Source: Stercorarius parasiticus (Eukaryota > Chordata > Aves > Charadriiformes > Stercorariidae). From it: a stretch of 64,000 nt of DNA. The position numbers and the translations under genes are program-made. Under the pieces are notes generated by a model. The model ran no database searches and was not told the DNA's origin. It saw only the letters and a program-made list of their open reading frames with translations. Below are positions 13,401-57,910 of this stretch, one piece after another. The stretch covers positions 508,899 to 572,898 of the forward strand of contig VWZL01004590.1 in the NCBI GenBank assembly GCA_013396915.1, in the 5' to 3' direction. Position 1 is the first letter of the stretch. Each line of letters begins with the position of its first letter.

Positions 13401-16400
13401 TCGCAGTTCCTTCCTCTGACTAACAGGGATAAATATGTTTACAGCTCACCGTTAATACAGGTGTACTCTGGTGATCAGTCAATAATAAAAAATAATTGCT
13501 ACGTGTGTTTATCCCAACAGATGGACTGTATCCCAACAGCGAACTGTATTTCCCACTCTTATTAAAAATTATGTCTCAATGGCAGTAAATCTTTCTCATC
13601 TCCAGTCATACACATACTTTGGGAAATGCGCACAGGTTTGAGCATGCCAGTGGATACATACTGCGCTGTTAAGGAGTAGTTGCTTAAATTAAAAGTTATA
13701 AAATAACAATTAGCTTCAAATAGCAAGGACAGAGCTTGACTGTGCTTTTCCTTTCTGGGGATTGATCTTCCTTCTGGTCTCTCTCATGCTGGTGGGAGCC
13801 AGTATGAAATGCCATTTAAATATATTTGATGCATTTAATGCATCCATGCAGTGAGAGAGCAATCATCAGGACATTGGCAAGAGGCTGCCTTCGTCCCCCC
13901 TTCCACCTCCTGAACGCCCATCCCTGGTGCAACCCCTTGAATGCGGTTCAGTGAGATTTCACTTGAGCCAAAGAAAAAACCACCAAACGGTGGGTAACTG
14001 AGCCAAATATGCCTCATTAGTTTGTCTCCACATGCACGGATAACAAAATAAAATGGCTGGAAAATGACATTAGGACTCGTTAGCTAAAGTGACAGTGAAC
14101 TATCTGCAGAGACCGTTCCTATTCTGGAGTCCACCCACCACTGACCTCTACAACCAGCCTTTGCTTTCCAGAAGAGTCTAAAAGCAAATGCCGTATTTGA
14201 GCCGCTTTGGTCCTCGCAGTTTGGTGAGCGGGTCCTCTGTGAGCGTGCACCTCTGTTGTCCCTGTGTACAGGTCCCGTCCCCAGGTGTCACTGGTGGAGG
14301 CCGAGATGGGACTGTCGGAGGCCTCTCCTTTGGGTTAGTTGGTTTTTAACGGGAAGTGCTAAGGTGGTCACTCTCCCCCAGCTTTTCTAAACCTAGAACA
14401 TTTTTTCAATACACAGTAAACCAGTGTAGTCCAATAACTTTTCATGGGAACTGTTCTGGTTGGAAAACTCCATATTGTTTACTTCCTGTTGAACATGTCT
14501 TTTGTGCACCTGTGTAGCTAAATCTAGATAATTTTTTTTATTTTTTTTTGTCATACTGTGTATTGGAAGAGTGAAGCCCAGTGGCTGAGAAAGCAGAAGC
14601 TTCTTCAAAATATAATAGTTAATCGGTATAGTAAGACAAGGTTGAAATGTTACTTTGACTAACTCTCCTTTATGAGTTTCCCAGCAAATAGTTTTTTGTT
14701 GAAGGTCAGCGTATTTGATTTTCAAGGCTGTGGGTGGCATTGGCATAGCTACTGTGGAGCTCATTTCTTTCTGTAAATTGGTCTCAGATGGCTGTGGCTT
14801 TCCATGGCAACACTAGCTAACTCTTTTGCAAGAGAACATCTGCGTATAAATTACCTCACAAGCAACGAAAATGATCCATTGATATGAAGGAGCAGTTTCC
14901 CCATAGACTGAGGTTGTCTGGGATGCTTTGGTGGCCTGCACAGTGTGTGACGGTGGGATGGGCAGGGAAAGCTGGAGTCAATCTGCTTGCAGTCATGGAG
15001 AGGAGAGCTCCGATCTGTTTTCAAATGTAGGTGGTGGTTTGCGTGACGTAGCAGAAATCATAAGGCAGCTTATATCTGGCAGCGGAAGAGGTAACACTGC
15101 TTTTTGGACTAGCTTTCTCTAACTTTATAGACCTGGAAGCACAGTCAGGAGTTGAGCTTTTTTCCTGAGGTTAATAGGACTTCACACTGCGGAGAAAGAC
15201 CAGCTGGAGTCCCCTCGAGTCCTTCTCAGTGAAGGAATGCCGTGTGAGTCCTAGCTGTTGGGTGGTATTGCCATAATCTTAATGCAGATGCCGGGAGAAA
15301 GGAGGGGGAGAGAAAAACCGAAGCTAAACTCCGCTGCTTCTTGCTGAGTTTTGCTCTGCCAGGGGGCAGATTTTCCAGGAGTTAGGTTCTGCCTGAAGGC
15401 CAGAGGTGCCACCTGAAAGTTCCTCGGTGTTGGTGATGCATGTTTTTCTCTCTTGGTGTCAGGAGTTGTGTTGGTTGGAGCACAGCCACACGCTGATCCG
15501 AGCAGTCAGGCTGAGCTAACTGAAAGAAAGGTGTAAAGGTGTGCTGCTGCCGGAGGAGCTTGGTGAGGACGGGAGGAGGAAGAGGCTGACGACTTCTGTT
15601 TGGTAGCTGTATGTAAGGCTGTACCTCAAAAGTTATTTGCTACATTGGATTAACCTGGAGCCCTGTTGATAAGACCAGAGCTGGTCTGTGCTCAGATCTG
15701 AAATCCCATTGAGATTTCTCTTGTTGCTCCATTCCTGTTCTGGTTTACCATGTATGATGGCCTTTACAGATGTTTTTGCACTGTGACTTACGGGACCACA
15801 CAGCTACAGTTAGCACCTCCTCCGCGACCAGAGCACCCGCTGCTTTACAGAGATTTCTGCACTTCAAATCTCAGCTTTTTACTTCATTGTGTCAGAACGG
15901 TACATATATATAGTGCCTACCAGAAAGGGCTTTGGTTGAGACACTATCTTTAACCCTAGGACTGTTTTTGTATCATCTGGCCATACCTTCTCCAACCAGA
16001 ATTGCATGCAGTGTTCCAGTATTGGGGCTACCAGCGTTACAGCAGGGTGATTTTAACTTCATGAAAGATGAGCAGAGAACACAGAGAGGGGTCAGAGACT
16101 CGGAAGATCAAATTGCTCTTGCTGCCAATAGCAAATCCAAAGTTTGCTATGAAATTGTATGGTTTTGCAACTATATTATAGAAAGAATGTTTCTTGGTTA
16201 GGGGATGTCTTTGTTGGTGGTTTGCTCTGAACAGAAAGCCGGAGTTTTGTTTGCTTTTCTTCATGACTTGTTTTAAATGGCGAGCCCTTAAGAGTGAACT
16301 TTAACAATGTCTTCTCACCACATTAAAAAAAAATAAAAAAAGAAAAAGGCAAACCATCAAAAAACACTTACCGAAGTGCAAAGCCACCACAGGAAGCACA

Positions 16401-17265
16401 CGACTACCAGAAATCTTCGTGAATAAAGCTATCTAGGGGATTCAAGTGTCTTGCCATATGCAGAGTAGATGTTGACCACATTGATAAAAGTCTTTAAGGT
16501 CTTTATAAGGGATGTAAGTGCTTATGGCAACAAGTTACTTTTAAACCAGGTAGAATGAAAGAGGTGCCAGTATCTCAGTTTGTTCTTCTGGGGGTTGCTG
16601 TGGTCAACTTGAGGTTGCTCTTTGCCGCCAGTAATTCCTGCTCCTTGGGAGGTGCTAGGGTGCCGGAACTGATCCTGGGCAGCTCAGCCCCATTGCAGAA
16701 TGACTCTGGGCAAGTTCCTCCTCTGGGGTTCAGAATATTTGTTGTAGCAAAACCTCCCATCTCACCCGTTCCTTCTCTGAGGCCGGTGACCTCCATGCAT
16801 GGGGTGGCTGATGGTGGGGGTGAGGGGGGAGCCAGGGGCTTGCTTGCAGTCCCTCTTTGCTGCCACCATCATAATGTGCAGCCTGTGCAGTTGCTGCTGC
16901 CCAGCTCCGGGGAGGAGGAAACAGGGGGTGGAGAGAACTGGGATGAGACTCTCCATTTTGTGATACGATTTGAAAATGAAAAGGGTTAAGAACATCTGTA
17001 GCTGCTCTCAAGGAAGTGGCTACGAGGCTGAACACGAGGGAAGTGACCGTGTGTGGTTACTGCGCTGGGAGCTTTGCTGGAGTGGTCTGTGAACAGCCGG
17101 TGAGTCTCGGAGGAGGGGAGGTTTGCAGTAGCTCTGTGGTCACCAAGAAGTCCCAGCCCCGTTGCAGGTTTTACATACTCTCGAACTAGAAAGCTGCAGC
17201 GTGTGTGAAGTCCGCCTACTCAGGCTGTTGGTGTTTGGAGGTGCTTCTAATTCTACCTCTTGTGT
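4481..17265. other. long non-coding region, upstream of or inside JAK1 intron 1
   Basis: These 12.8 kb contain no exon I can defend. There are short homopolymers, a TATAAAAA sequence at 7,364-7,371 followed by a pyrimidine-rich tract (about 7,405-7,530), and a two-copy 19-bp repeat at about 13,510-13,547. The longest open frame (153 codons, minus strand near 9,785-10,246) has no recognisable domain. Whether this is intergenic or JAK1's first intron cannot be told from sequence alone. Confidence 0.6.
13510..13547. repeat. two-copy 19-bp tandem repeat
   Basis: TATCCCAACAGATGGACTG is followed directly by TATCCCAACAGCGAACTG plus T, two near-identical 19-bp units in non-coding DNA. Confidence 0.8.
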
Positions 17266-17380
17266 TAGAGGCTGCAGAGTGGGACGTGGGAGACCCAGGC
17301 TAGTTACCAATGCTGGCGCTGATTTCCTGGGTAAGTTGGCAAGTCATTTAATTTCTCTTTCTCTCTCATTTGCAGAAGAG
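17266..17380 (+). mobile_element. possible MIR-like SINE relic
   Basis: The stretch CCTGGGTAAGTTGGCAAGTC, then ATTTAATTTCTC, resembles the MIR core that includes TTGGGCAAGTCACTTAACCTC. It is heavily diverged and the ends are uncertain. Confidence 0.4.
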
Positions 17381-20300
17381 ACATGCTGATAGCGTTTCTT
17401 GTGCCGTCTCCCCAGTCTTGACTTCGCTAGACATCAGCTGTTTGCTTGTTTTGGTTTGTTTCTTACTAAAGTCCTAAGACGTGATCGGAAATCCGGGTGC
17501 AGTGATAATAAATCTAAGCTTTCTTTTTCCTTAAAAGCAAGTAAAATGTAGGATTCCCTTGTTGGGGAGCACCCGTGGATCATGGAGGTGGTCATTGTAC
17601 CTGAAGGGATGTATCATCTTGGTATTATGCCAAAGCTGATGTAGTGGTTTTGCAGCCGGGGGGTACAAACAGCCCCCTCCCAGGTACACTCTCAGTCTAA
17701 ATAGTTACCCAGCAGAAGAGCGTTGGGTTTGGAACAGTGCCGTGCCAGGGTGTCATGTCTAGGACCTGGGGTTCATCTCTTTTCCACTCGCAGACTGCTG
17801 AGCAGATGAAATTAGATAAGTGAATAAGGTGGAGATCGGTGGGTTAAAACTCTTGGCTTGTGAGGAGAACTTGGAGGAGAACCTGTAGATGCGTAGCAAG
17901 TCCCCAGACATGAGGTTTCTTTGTCAAACATTTCAGCATGGTGGCTTCTGTGAGATCTTAAGGCTCAAGAGAGCAGGATGAAGCAAGTTATCTTGCTCCA
18001 GTCTGGTTAAAGAGAGGAGCCTTCATCTGGAAGGTGTGGATGATGAAAGTGCTTCATCTCCTTTCTGGTGGCTTTTGCTGCTTAGGAAGACTGCTGGTAG
18101 CTCCTAAATACTCAGGGAGCAAAGGGAGCTTGAATTATTAGGTTGTTCTGTGGAGGAGGAAGGGAGGTGTTGAAGTCCTGGCACGTTGTTGGACACTGAA
18201 TCTCCCTTGTGCTCCTAAATCACAGCACCATCCCGGCCAGGTCCTGCTCTTGCCGTATACATCCATGGCACAGTGAGCTGAGTGATGACATTGACCCTCT
18301 GTAGTCTTCCAGTCAGCAGAGAGAGAACGTCACACATGTTGTACTGGTTTTTCTTCCATTCTTTCTATGTTCGTTTCCACCCCTGCCTTTCTGATGGATC
18401 TGTGCAATGGATCAGGGTGTTTTCCTCTCTTGGAAAAGGCAGAGCCGTTCCCTGAGCTTGAGCACCTCCTCATAGACCTAAGTGCTGTGCTGACTTCAAC
18501 TTGGGTGTATGAACAAAAACTCTTTGAGTTGAAAGAGTGTGCTTTAGCGGAGATGACGTACATGACCCCGTGTTCACTCTCTGTCTGCCCCAGTTGTGAG
18601 GCACACTATTTTAGCTTTCACTGAAGTTTTAGCTTTTAACTGGGGCACGAAGATCACATGCATAGTCTGGCCACATCCAGTTCTAGTGACCAGATGAGGA
18701 TCGCTTGTCAGGTAAGCCCAGAAGGAACAAGCTTCACACACTCTTAACACTTTCTCTTCCAAAAAACCGTGGATTTGGAGGTCTTTGCCACATGGATTGA
18801 TTTTCCTGAAAGTTTTTCCACACATCTGAACTTCAGGAAACCCCTTAAATCAGTGCAGTGCCACCAGGAAGAGGCCGTGTTTCCTGAAGATCTGCTTCAT
18901 TGCTGGGAAGATGACGTGGCTTTTTGCCAGAGGACTTCCATCACATCTGAAAGGTGCAAACCTCTAGTTGCATGCTAGTGGCACGCACAGAGAGGGGACT
19001 TAAGTGAGTGCCATGGAGGAGAGCATAAAGGAAGGAAAAGGATCATTAATGGTGTGTCCCAGGCAGGAATAACAACAGATTGTCCGTGTAAATCTCTTCA
19101 AGGCTGGAATCCCCCTCCAGTCCCATTAGCACCAGTCTTAGTAATAAAGCTCTTTTTTAGATGGCTTGGGGTGGGGGTGGGGGGTGGGAGGGGGAAGAAC
19201 TTTCCTCTAGTTTGTGGGTAATAGGTTTTGGAGTATTGGCTACATGGTAATTACATAAAAATCATGTCGTCGTTCGGTAGGTTTCCATGATGGCTTGAAG
19301 CTTGATACACGAATATATTTTCCTCCAAGGAAATTGGTACCGCTTTAGGTGAAAATTGTTTAGTATTGGCTATGCAAGGATACGGTAACAGATTGTAAGC
19401 TTCTCCGGAACTGTGTCATTTAAAGTTGTTGTTAGACCAGAAATTGTGGATGAGAAAGAATTAAGTACGCATCTATAGTTTAAAAGCAAGCTATAAAAAT
19501 TGTTGGTCTCTATTGATTTCATAGAAGCCCACTCTGTATCCAAAGGAACATCAGGCTGGAAAGATCAGATAATACAGAGGAAAATGTGACTTTGGGTTCG
19601 TGTGTGTGCTCACGCATCTGCAACAGCCGTTACCGACAGGACAATAAAGGCGGTAAATTAACACGCAGCTCTCTGAGCGAGCTGAAAACCTTCTTCCTAC
19701 ATAGGTGACACGTCACAAAATTCAGAGAAGTAGCTGAAATTGCCTTGGAAAAGCACAGGAAACGAGCAGGGTTGGTTCTCATAGCGCGACAGTGAATTGA
19801 GTGGGTTCCTAAAGCGTTGCGTCTGGTCCGAAGCAGTCAGTAAGTGAACGCAACAGGGGTCTGCCTCCTCTGCTTTTCCGAGTTAGGCTGCTAAAAATGG
19901 AAATATATAACACCTGTTAATGTAAGCGTGCGAGTAATGAAGGCTGGCTGACACACCCAATCGTAATGCACCCTGGTTTTCAGTTCTTAAGAACTTTGCT
20001 GCACGTTAACTATTTTTGCTGAAAATTTCCGTTATTTGTGCTCTCGGCCTGAGTTTTTAAAACTAAGTTTTACAACACAGATCAGTCACGTCACAGAATG
20101 AATACTGTAGAAAAACCCTGGGGGAATTAGTAATTCTGGTTTTGGGGCAGAGGTGAACAGCGTGGGGTGACATCACTCTGAATAATAGAATAAAATAAAA
20201 TAAATGCTGATTTGCGCATTGAGTGAGGGTGTCCTGTGGGGAAAAAAAATAGCGTGTGATCACATCCATAAAGATGATGAACTATTGCATATGCACAGAA

Positions 20301-23300
20301 GGGACCCCAATACGGTTAAAAAGGCAACCTCATTCTGCCCTATGGTATTTTGGATCTTGAATTTAAAAAAAAAAAAAACTTTTAAAAAGCCTTTTTTCTT
20401 TACTGTGACTGGAAAGAAACATCCCCAGAAGAGAGGACAAGGGGACCGATAGTAGTAGGTAGCATAGTTAATCTTAAATTATTGGTGAACAGGAGCGTTG
20501 AGAGCTGAGTTGGTGTCGTGAGCCACATCCGCGGGTCAGAAGAAGACATGGGAGGGAGGCGCTGAGCCTTTTGCTCTCCTCAGTCTCAGCTGGACAAGAG
20601 TTGTAGACCTGAAGGAGCTCTGTGTATGGTGATGTTCTGCTTCACTGAAAGGTTTTTACCTCTTTCTTTCCAGTGAGCTTTAGTTGATCGACGCCGGTCT
20701 GACCATTGTCTGCTGCAGTGGTGGTTGTTCCTTCCCGGGGCTGCTCGGTCAGCGATGCGATGGCCCCTTCAGTGATTTGGGATTTTAACGTGCTGCTTCG
20801 CCGCTGTTTGCTGTCGTGTCGCTACTGTCATTCTCTCGTGTTAAAATTTAAAAAGCTAAGTAGGGCGCCTGGTTTTATTTTAAAGGAGTCTCCAATAGTT
20901 CACGCTACATTAGATGCGTGTCCCACGCTGTACGGGCTGTGACATGTTTCTTTACTCGTCTGTTGAAAAAATAATAATAATTGAGAACTTTTGGGCTGAC
21001 ATAAACGATGAATGCTACAAAAATGGCATGCCCTGCATGCTTAAGGAAAGCCTATCTCTTACTTTCTTAGCATAAGCAATCGTAAACATCCCCTGTCATG
21101 AAACCAGAAACTTAAATTGGCCGAGAGGGGAAAAAAGAGGAAGAGCTTGCAAATGGTGCTTCAAACCGAGTTCTGGTTTGGTCAGACTTTATCTGGGATT
21201 TTCCTCTCCTCACATTTTAGGGACTTTTGCCCCTGAAACAGACCTTCCATCTTTGCATTTGGCTTCCATGATCTTTGTTTATGGTGGAAGCATGGGCAGG
21301 GCAGGGGCAGTGGTGTAACAGGGCTGGCACGGGGGGTCCGCAACACCGGCCGGAGTCTCGTTTTCCTGTCAGAACTCCCCAAAACGAGCAGGAAGAAAAA
21401 CTTGCATTTTAAATCCGTGCAGGTCTCAAGCGCACAGGTTTGCCTCAGGTTAAGCGTGGATATGTGCCGGGGGGTTTCTTCTCAAAATCTGTCTGGGTTT
21501 CATGTTTTCTCTTTGCCCATTAAAAAGATTTATGAGTGGAAAACAGAGGGTTTTGGGTCCGTGGAGTCCAGCTAGGATGGGCAGCAGCTTTCCGGCAGCT
21601 GAGGGCAGGCGTGGAGGTTCTGTTTGCTTCTCCTCCACGCCACAGTGCCTCCCTTTTGGGAATTGCGGCAATGCTGCTGGCAGAAATGTAAGTGTGTCCC
21701 ACTGAGAGTGAGAAAACTGATTTGGGGTGAAAACCCAACCAATGCTTTGGTCTGCTGGGGTGGGGAGCCTAGGCTGCGTGACGTCTCTAGCCTTGTTTGA
21801 GCTGAAGTGAGAAGAGTTTTCTCAAAAATGCTGAGTAGAGCTTGGAGCCATTTTCTCTTGGTGTCTGACATCTCGAAGTATCTCCCAGCTGTCACTTTTA
21901 TCCTGTTTCCTTGTTCAAGGAAGCTCTTTTTGTGCTTTGGGGTATTTTTCTTGAGGAAGGCTCTCGGCAGGGCCAGGTACAGGTGTCCCAGCTTCACAGG
22001 AGGCTTCGGAGCCTGGCGGGCTTTCCTGGCTCCTCCTTCCATGACAGCGGATTAACTCCTTCCTTCTGGTTCAAGGAAGATTTGGAAATAGTTTCTAAAG
22101 CATTTAGTTTATGCCCCTGCCTTTTCTTTCCCTGATTTTTGAGGCATGGAAAAGTTCAAAGGGGTTATTTAACAAATAGTGTTGTACATTTGTGGTTTTT
22201 TTCCTTAGAAATGCTGGGAGTATTGGGCTTGAACCACTCTGCTTTTATTAAGGAGACCTTGGCCGTGGCAAGTCATAGACAGGAACTTGAGTTTTTACCA
22301 AATATTATTCTCTTCCAAATATTTCATTAAGTCTTAATAGTTTAATAGCCAAACCAGAAGCAAACTGATTTTGAACAACCTGCCTTCTAGAATTCCCTCT
22401 CCCTCTTTTTAACTTTTCATCTTTCTGATACCAAAATAGTGTGAGGGCGTCATCTGTGCATGGGAAAAAAATACTGTCTGTGGGTCCAGATCTGTTTGTT
22501 GACCTAGGCCAAAGAAATTGGATGCGGGTTTTGGCAATCATGGGTACATGGTTTTGTCATTGTGCCCGTGTGTGCACCCAACATCACTGATTTTGTGGTT
22601 GTAACCATGGTGAGAAGGATGAATCATTGTCCCCCTCTGCTGGTGGTGCAGCGGGCTGGGGGTTTGCTCACCCTGCCAGCTAGCTGAGTTATTCTGCGAC
22701 TGACATACAGACTTCTGAGAAGGTGGCAGGTATGTGTGTATACATCGGTCAGGGTTTTAAATAACCAGAGAAACCCTTTGCTTTGAGGAGCGCTCCAAGG
22801 GCTATAATGCATCAGCTTTCGAGGCGTATCTCGAGAAGAGCCGCCCTACCTTCCCCTAAATGCTTTGCAGCCTGCATCGCAAAAGACTGTTTCCAACATG
22901 AGAAAGAGAAAACGGGTGAAGAAAAAATGTGCTCTGGAAAGAGCAAATGCTGTCCTGGCAGTCAGACTACTCCCAGCAGAGACTGAGAGCATCCCTGCGG
23001 TCCTGCCCCTGTCCCCTGGGGCCGTGCTGCTCACGAGGAGGGGTTGAGCATTGAGAGATGGTGCAAGGATGAGCAGGGGCAGGTGGAGCTCGTCCTGCAG
23101 GAGGATACCAGCGGAGCATGGTGCAAAATGCAGTCTGAGAAAGGATACGGCTGGTATCGAAGTTTGTCAGGGAAACCCTCACGAGGGAGGGAGGTAATCT
23201 GCAGAAGATACACAAAAAACAATGGTCCTCTGAGGCTCTGAAACCTAAAAATCCCCTTCGGATTCCTGAGATGAAGCATGAGGGGTGTGTAATGTGGCGC

Positions 23301-25747
23301 TTAAGATTGCGAGAGACCGAATGTAATGGCCGTGGGGAGCTGTGAGTCATGATCCCCGGGGTGAGCCTGGTACGGGGGACAGTCGCGTGGCCGCCCGTAC
23401 GTGCCTGCTGGAGCGAGGGACTGCCACGACGCTGTCCTGGCTGTCACCGGGTGCCGTGACCTGCATGTACGGTAATACTACTGTGCAGGACTGGTGAGAG
23501 ATGCTACTGCTAAAACTGAGCAGGAGTTTGTCTTGTTCAGTGGAGGCTTTGGAAGATTAAGATGCATTTTGAAAAAAGGTCAATTCCTGACATTGAGCAT
23601 GGGACTATCTGGAAAAGTTGTTAGTAAATAGTAAGTTAGAGCTTGGATGTTGGTTTGTTTGGTTCATCCCCAGAAGCGTATTGTAAATGAAGCAGCACTT
23701 AAGGTTCTTTTGTGTTCTGAGAATTGCTGCCGTGATTAGAAGCAAGAATACGAGCTATTAAGCAAAACCAAAGAATGCTGTGTTGAAAAGTAAGAATTTT
23801 GATTTATGAATCTGCCAGAAGGCAATGGTTTTGTATTTCTCTTCACATTTTAAAACGTCTGGACAATCTTTTTAATATTATGCCCACACAGACATGAAAA
23901 TATATTGAGTTTCGGTTATAAGATACGTTGTTTAAAAGGGAGTGTTTTCAATTAGATTAAAGCTAATATCTTTAACCTTTTGCATTTAAATTTTCTGGTG
24001 CTGTGCAGAAATAATTACTGGCTTGTCTGCGTGTTCCAGTAATCATGCTCAATTACTTCTTCCCCGTATTATTGCTGAGGGAATGTGTCTGGAAACTCAA
24101 ATTTAGCATTAAAGTGGGACGGATGGCAGGAACATGCAATTAAATTGTAAATACATGCTGTGCTGTTAAATGTTATTTTTTCTATGATAGCATCACATTT
24201 GCTGGGCACTTTCCAAGCACAAGGAAAGCTTGTGTGGCAGTGTCAGACTTTCTCCAGACTAAGCCTAAGGCTTACAAAGCAATATTCGGTGAAGTCTGCT
24301 AGATCAGATTAGGGCCTAATGCTGTTGCAGCAGAAACAATGCACATTTAAAGTTCCTTTTGGCAGAGGTAGGGGAGAAGAGAAAAAGGGAGGGATGGAGA
24401 ACACAAATGTCTTTCAGCCTCAGATGAGTGACGGGCGACGTTTAGCAAACCAGCAGTACTGTCACATTTACTTTAGAGAGTTTAGAGACATTTTGTCACA
24501 TTTGGTTTACTGTCGCACTTCGTTAGTGACTGTCCCGGGAGACTGAAGTGGGATGGTTTCCCCTTGAGAGCACGGAGCCGTGGCTGGCAGGCAGTGATGT
24601 GGGACCACTGCCAGAGCACGGGAGTCTCTCCAGAGATGCAGAACACAGTTCCACATCCTTCTCGCCATGAAGTCCAGACTCCTTCCCCATCTGGCTTATT
24701 CCCATGCCAGTTCCTTTCCACCTTTGGAGAGGAACGTACAGGCATGCCTTCCAAGCGTGCCAGCTCCTTTGCTGATGCTCCATGCTCTAGCATCAGGACT
24801 GGGTCTAAGGAGACTTCTTATCAACACCCATTCTCCCCCCTTCTGCTTCTTAAGTATTCCTGTAACATCTTGTTGATTTTGCAGCCCTGGGGTCAGACAA
24901 TACTTTAAATAGAGGCACTGTCACGCCTGCTATTGAAAAAAAAAAAAAGGTATTGATATATATTCCAGGTTTGCTTCAGGTGATAAGGGTAACCTGTAAC
25001 TTCGGGTGGGAGAGTTTTGCAAACCAGCCCCAGAATACTGAGCTGGTTTGTGGTATCAGATAAGGCTTAAAAAAAAAAAAAGTAGAGTCTTGGAGGGTGC
25101 CCCGGCTGCTTGAAGGCACTGAAGTCATGGGCTGTGCTCCTTGTGAACAAGGATCCTCTGAGAGAAATGTTACCCTTGCAGTGAAACTCCCTCCCTTGAG
25201 TGGCTTCCTTATTCTGTGCTGCCCACCCAAGGCTCTGCACCTTTCATAGAGCGAAGGTGAATAAAAAAAAAAAATGAAAAAGCCTGATAATCTGGAAGGG
25301 GAGGAAACAATAGAGACTAAGGAAGAATTGGAATTAGCAATATGTAGTACAAAACGTGAAGAATGAAGTGACTTCAGAAGCCATGAAGGAGGCAAAGCAA
25401 AGAGAGGAACACTCCTTTGGTGTCACAGCTAAGGGTTGCAAGGAGTACGACACCAAACTGGTGGTTGATACTCTGAAGATATGAAAAAAACCTAATTAAT
25501 AACCAAGGCTTTTCCCCTGGTTTTAGTCTGAATCTCAGCCAGTGCACCCAAAGAGTCGAAAGAAATCAGTAGACCCGCACAGACTCCTAGATGCTTGCTG
25601 TGACTGTCTTTGGTTGAGACTAGATCCGGATCTCAGTTATATTAATGGAAAGATTACCTCAGATTGCATTTGATCAGCCTGACCGTATATTTTCTGCCTC
25701 AAACTGTACAAAGCCATTCCTGACAATTTTAATATTTTTTTCCTCAG
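17381..25747. other. non-coding region preceding JAK1 coding exon 1
   Basis: No recognisable exon lies here. It includes an AATAAA plus G-run block at 19,143-19,194 and modest CpG-containing patches near 20,690-20,830, 21,300-21,360 and 23,345-23,470. None is long or dense enough to call a JAK1 CpG-island promoter. A 156-codon minus-strand open frame (21,572-22,042) has no domain I recognise. Poly(A) runs occur near 24,937, 25,069 and 25,262. Confidence 0.6.
19143..19194 (+). terminator. orphan AATAAA followed by a G-quadruplex-type run
   Basis: AATAAA (19,143-19,148) is followed by a T run, then five G runs (4, 5, 6, 3 and 5) separated by single bases at 19,168-19,194. A poly(A) signal with a G-rich pause element just downstream is a common 3'-end arrangement. 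No matching upstream exon was identified, so function is unproven. Confidence 0.4.
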
Positions 25748-57720
<31,973 letters not shown>

Positions 57721-57884
57721 TGTGTGTATCTTTTTTTAACCATAAATTAAACACAGAAAGACTTTTAAATATAGGCTTCCATAGGAACAGTGATCGGAAC
57801 ACAGTGTCTTCAAAACAACCTTTCCCTGCGTTAAATGAGTACTTTAAAGCTTGTCCAGAGATGTTTTCCTCCTGCAGAAATCCA
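57721..57884. other. JAK1/RAVER2 convergent intergenic gap
   Basis: About 160 bp between the predicted cleavage sites of two convergent genes. It is T-rich on the + strand just past the JAK1 signal. No other element is visible. Confidence 0.55.
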
Positions 57885-57904
57885 CTTTAAATGTGTACCA
57901 ACAA

Positions 57905-57910
57905 TTTATT
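57905..57910 (-). terminator. RAVER2: RAVER2 distal poly(A) signal AATAAA (minus strand)
   Basis: The + strand reads TTTATT, so the minus strand carries AATAAA. It lies about 200 bp from the JAK1 signal on the opposite strand, giving convergent ends. It is the most distal plausible signal for RAVER2. Confidence 0.6.

Noticed and set aside
16555..16989. 144-codon + strand open frame
   Set aside because: No domain or splice context was seen, and antisense frames of similar size are open across the same GC-rich patch.
21572..22042. 156-codon minus-strand open frame upstream of JAK1
   Set aside because: It has no recognisable domain and overlaps several other open frames in different registers. 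There is no splice or promoter support, so it is likely chance.
23345..23470. CpG-containing patch as a JAK1 CpG island
   Set aside because: It is only about 125 bp with roughly a dozen CpGs, too short and isolated to call an island.
1..25747. mir-101-1 hairpin expected upstream of JAK1 by synteny
   Set aside because: I scanned for the conserved mature-miRNA core and did not find it. It is probably outside the window.
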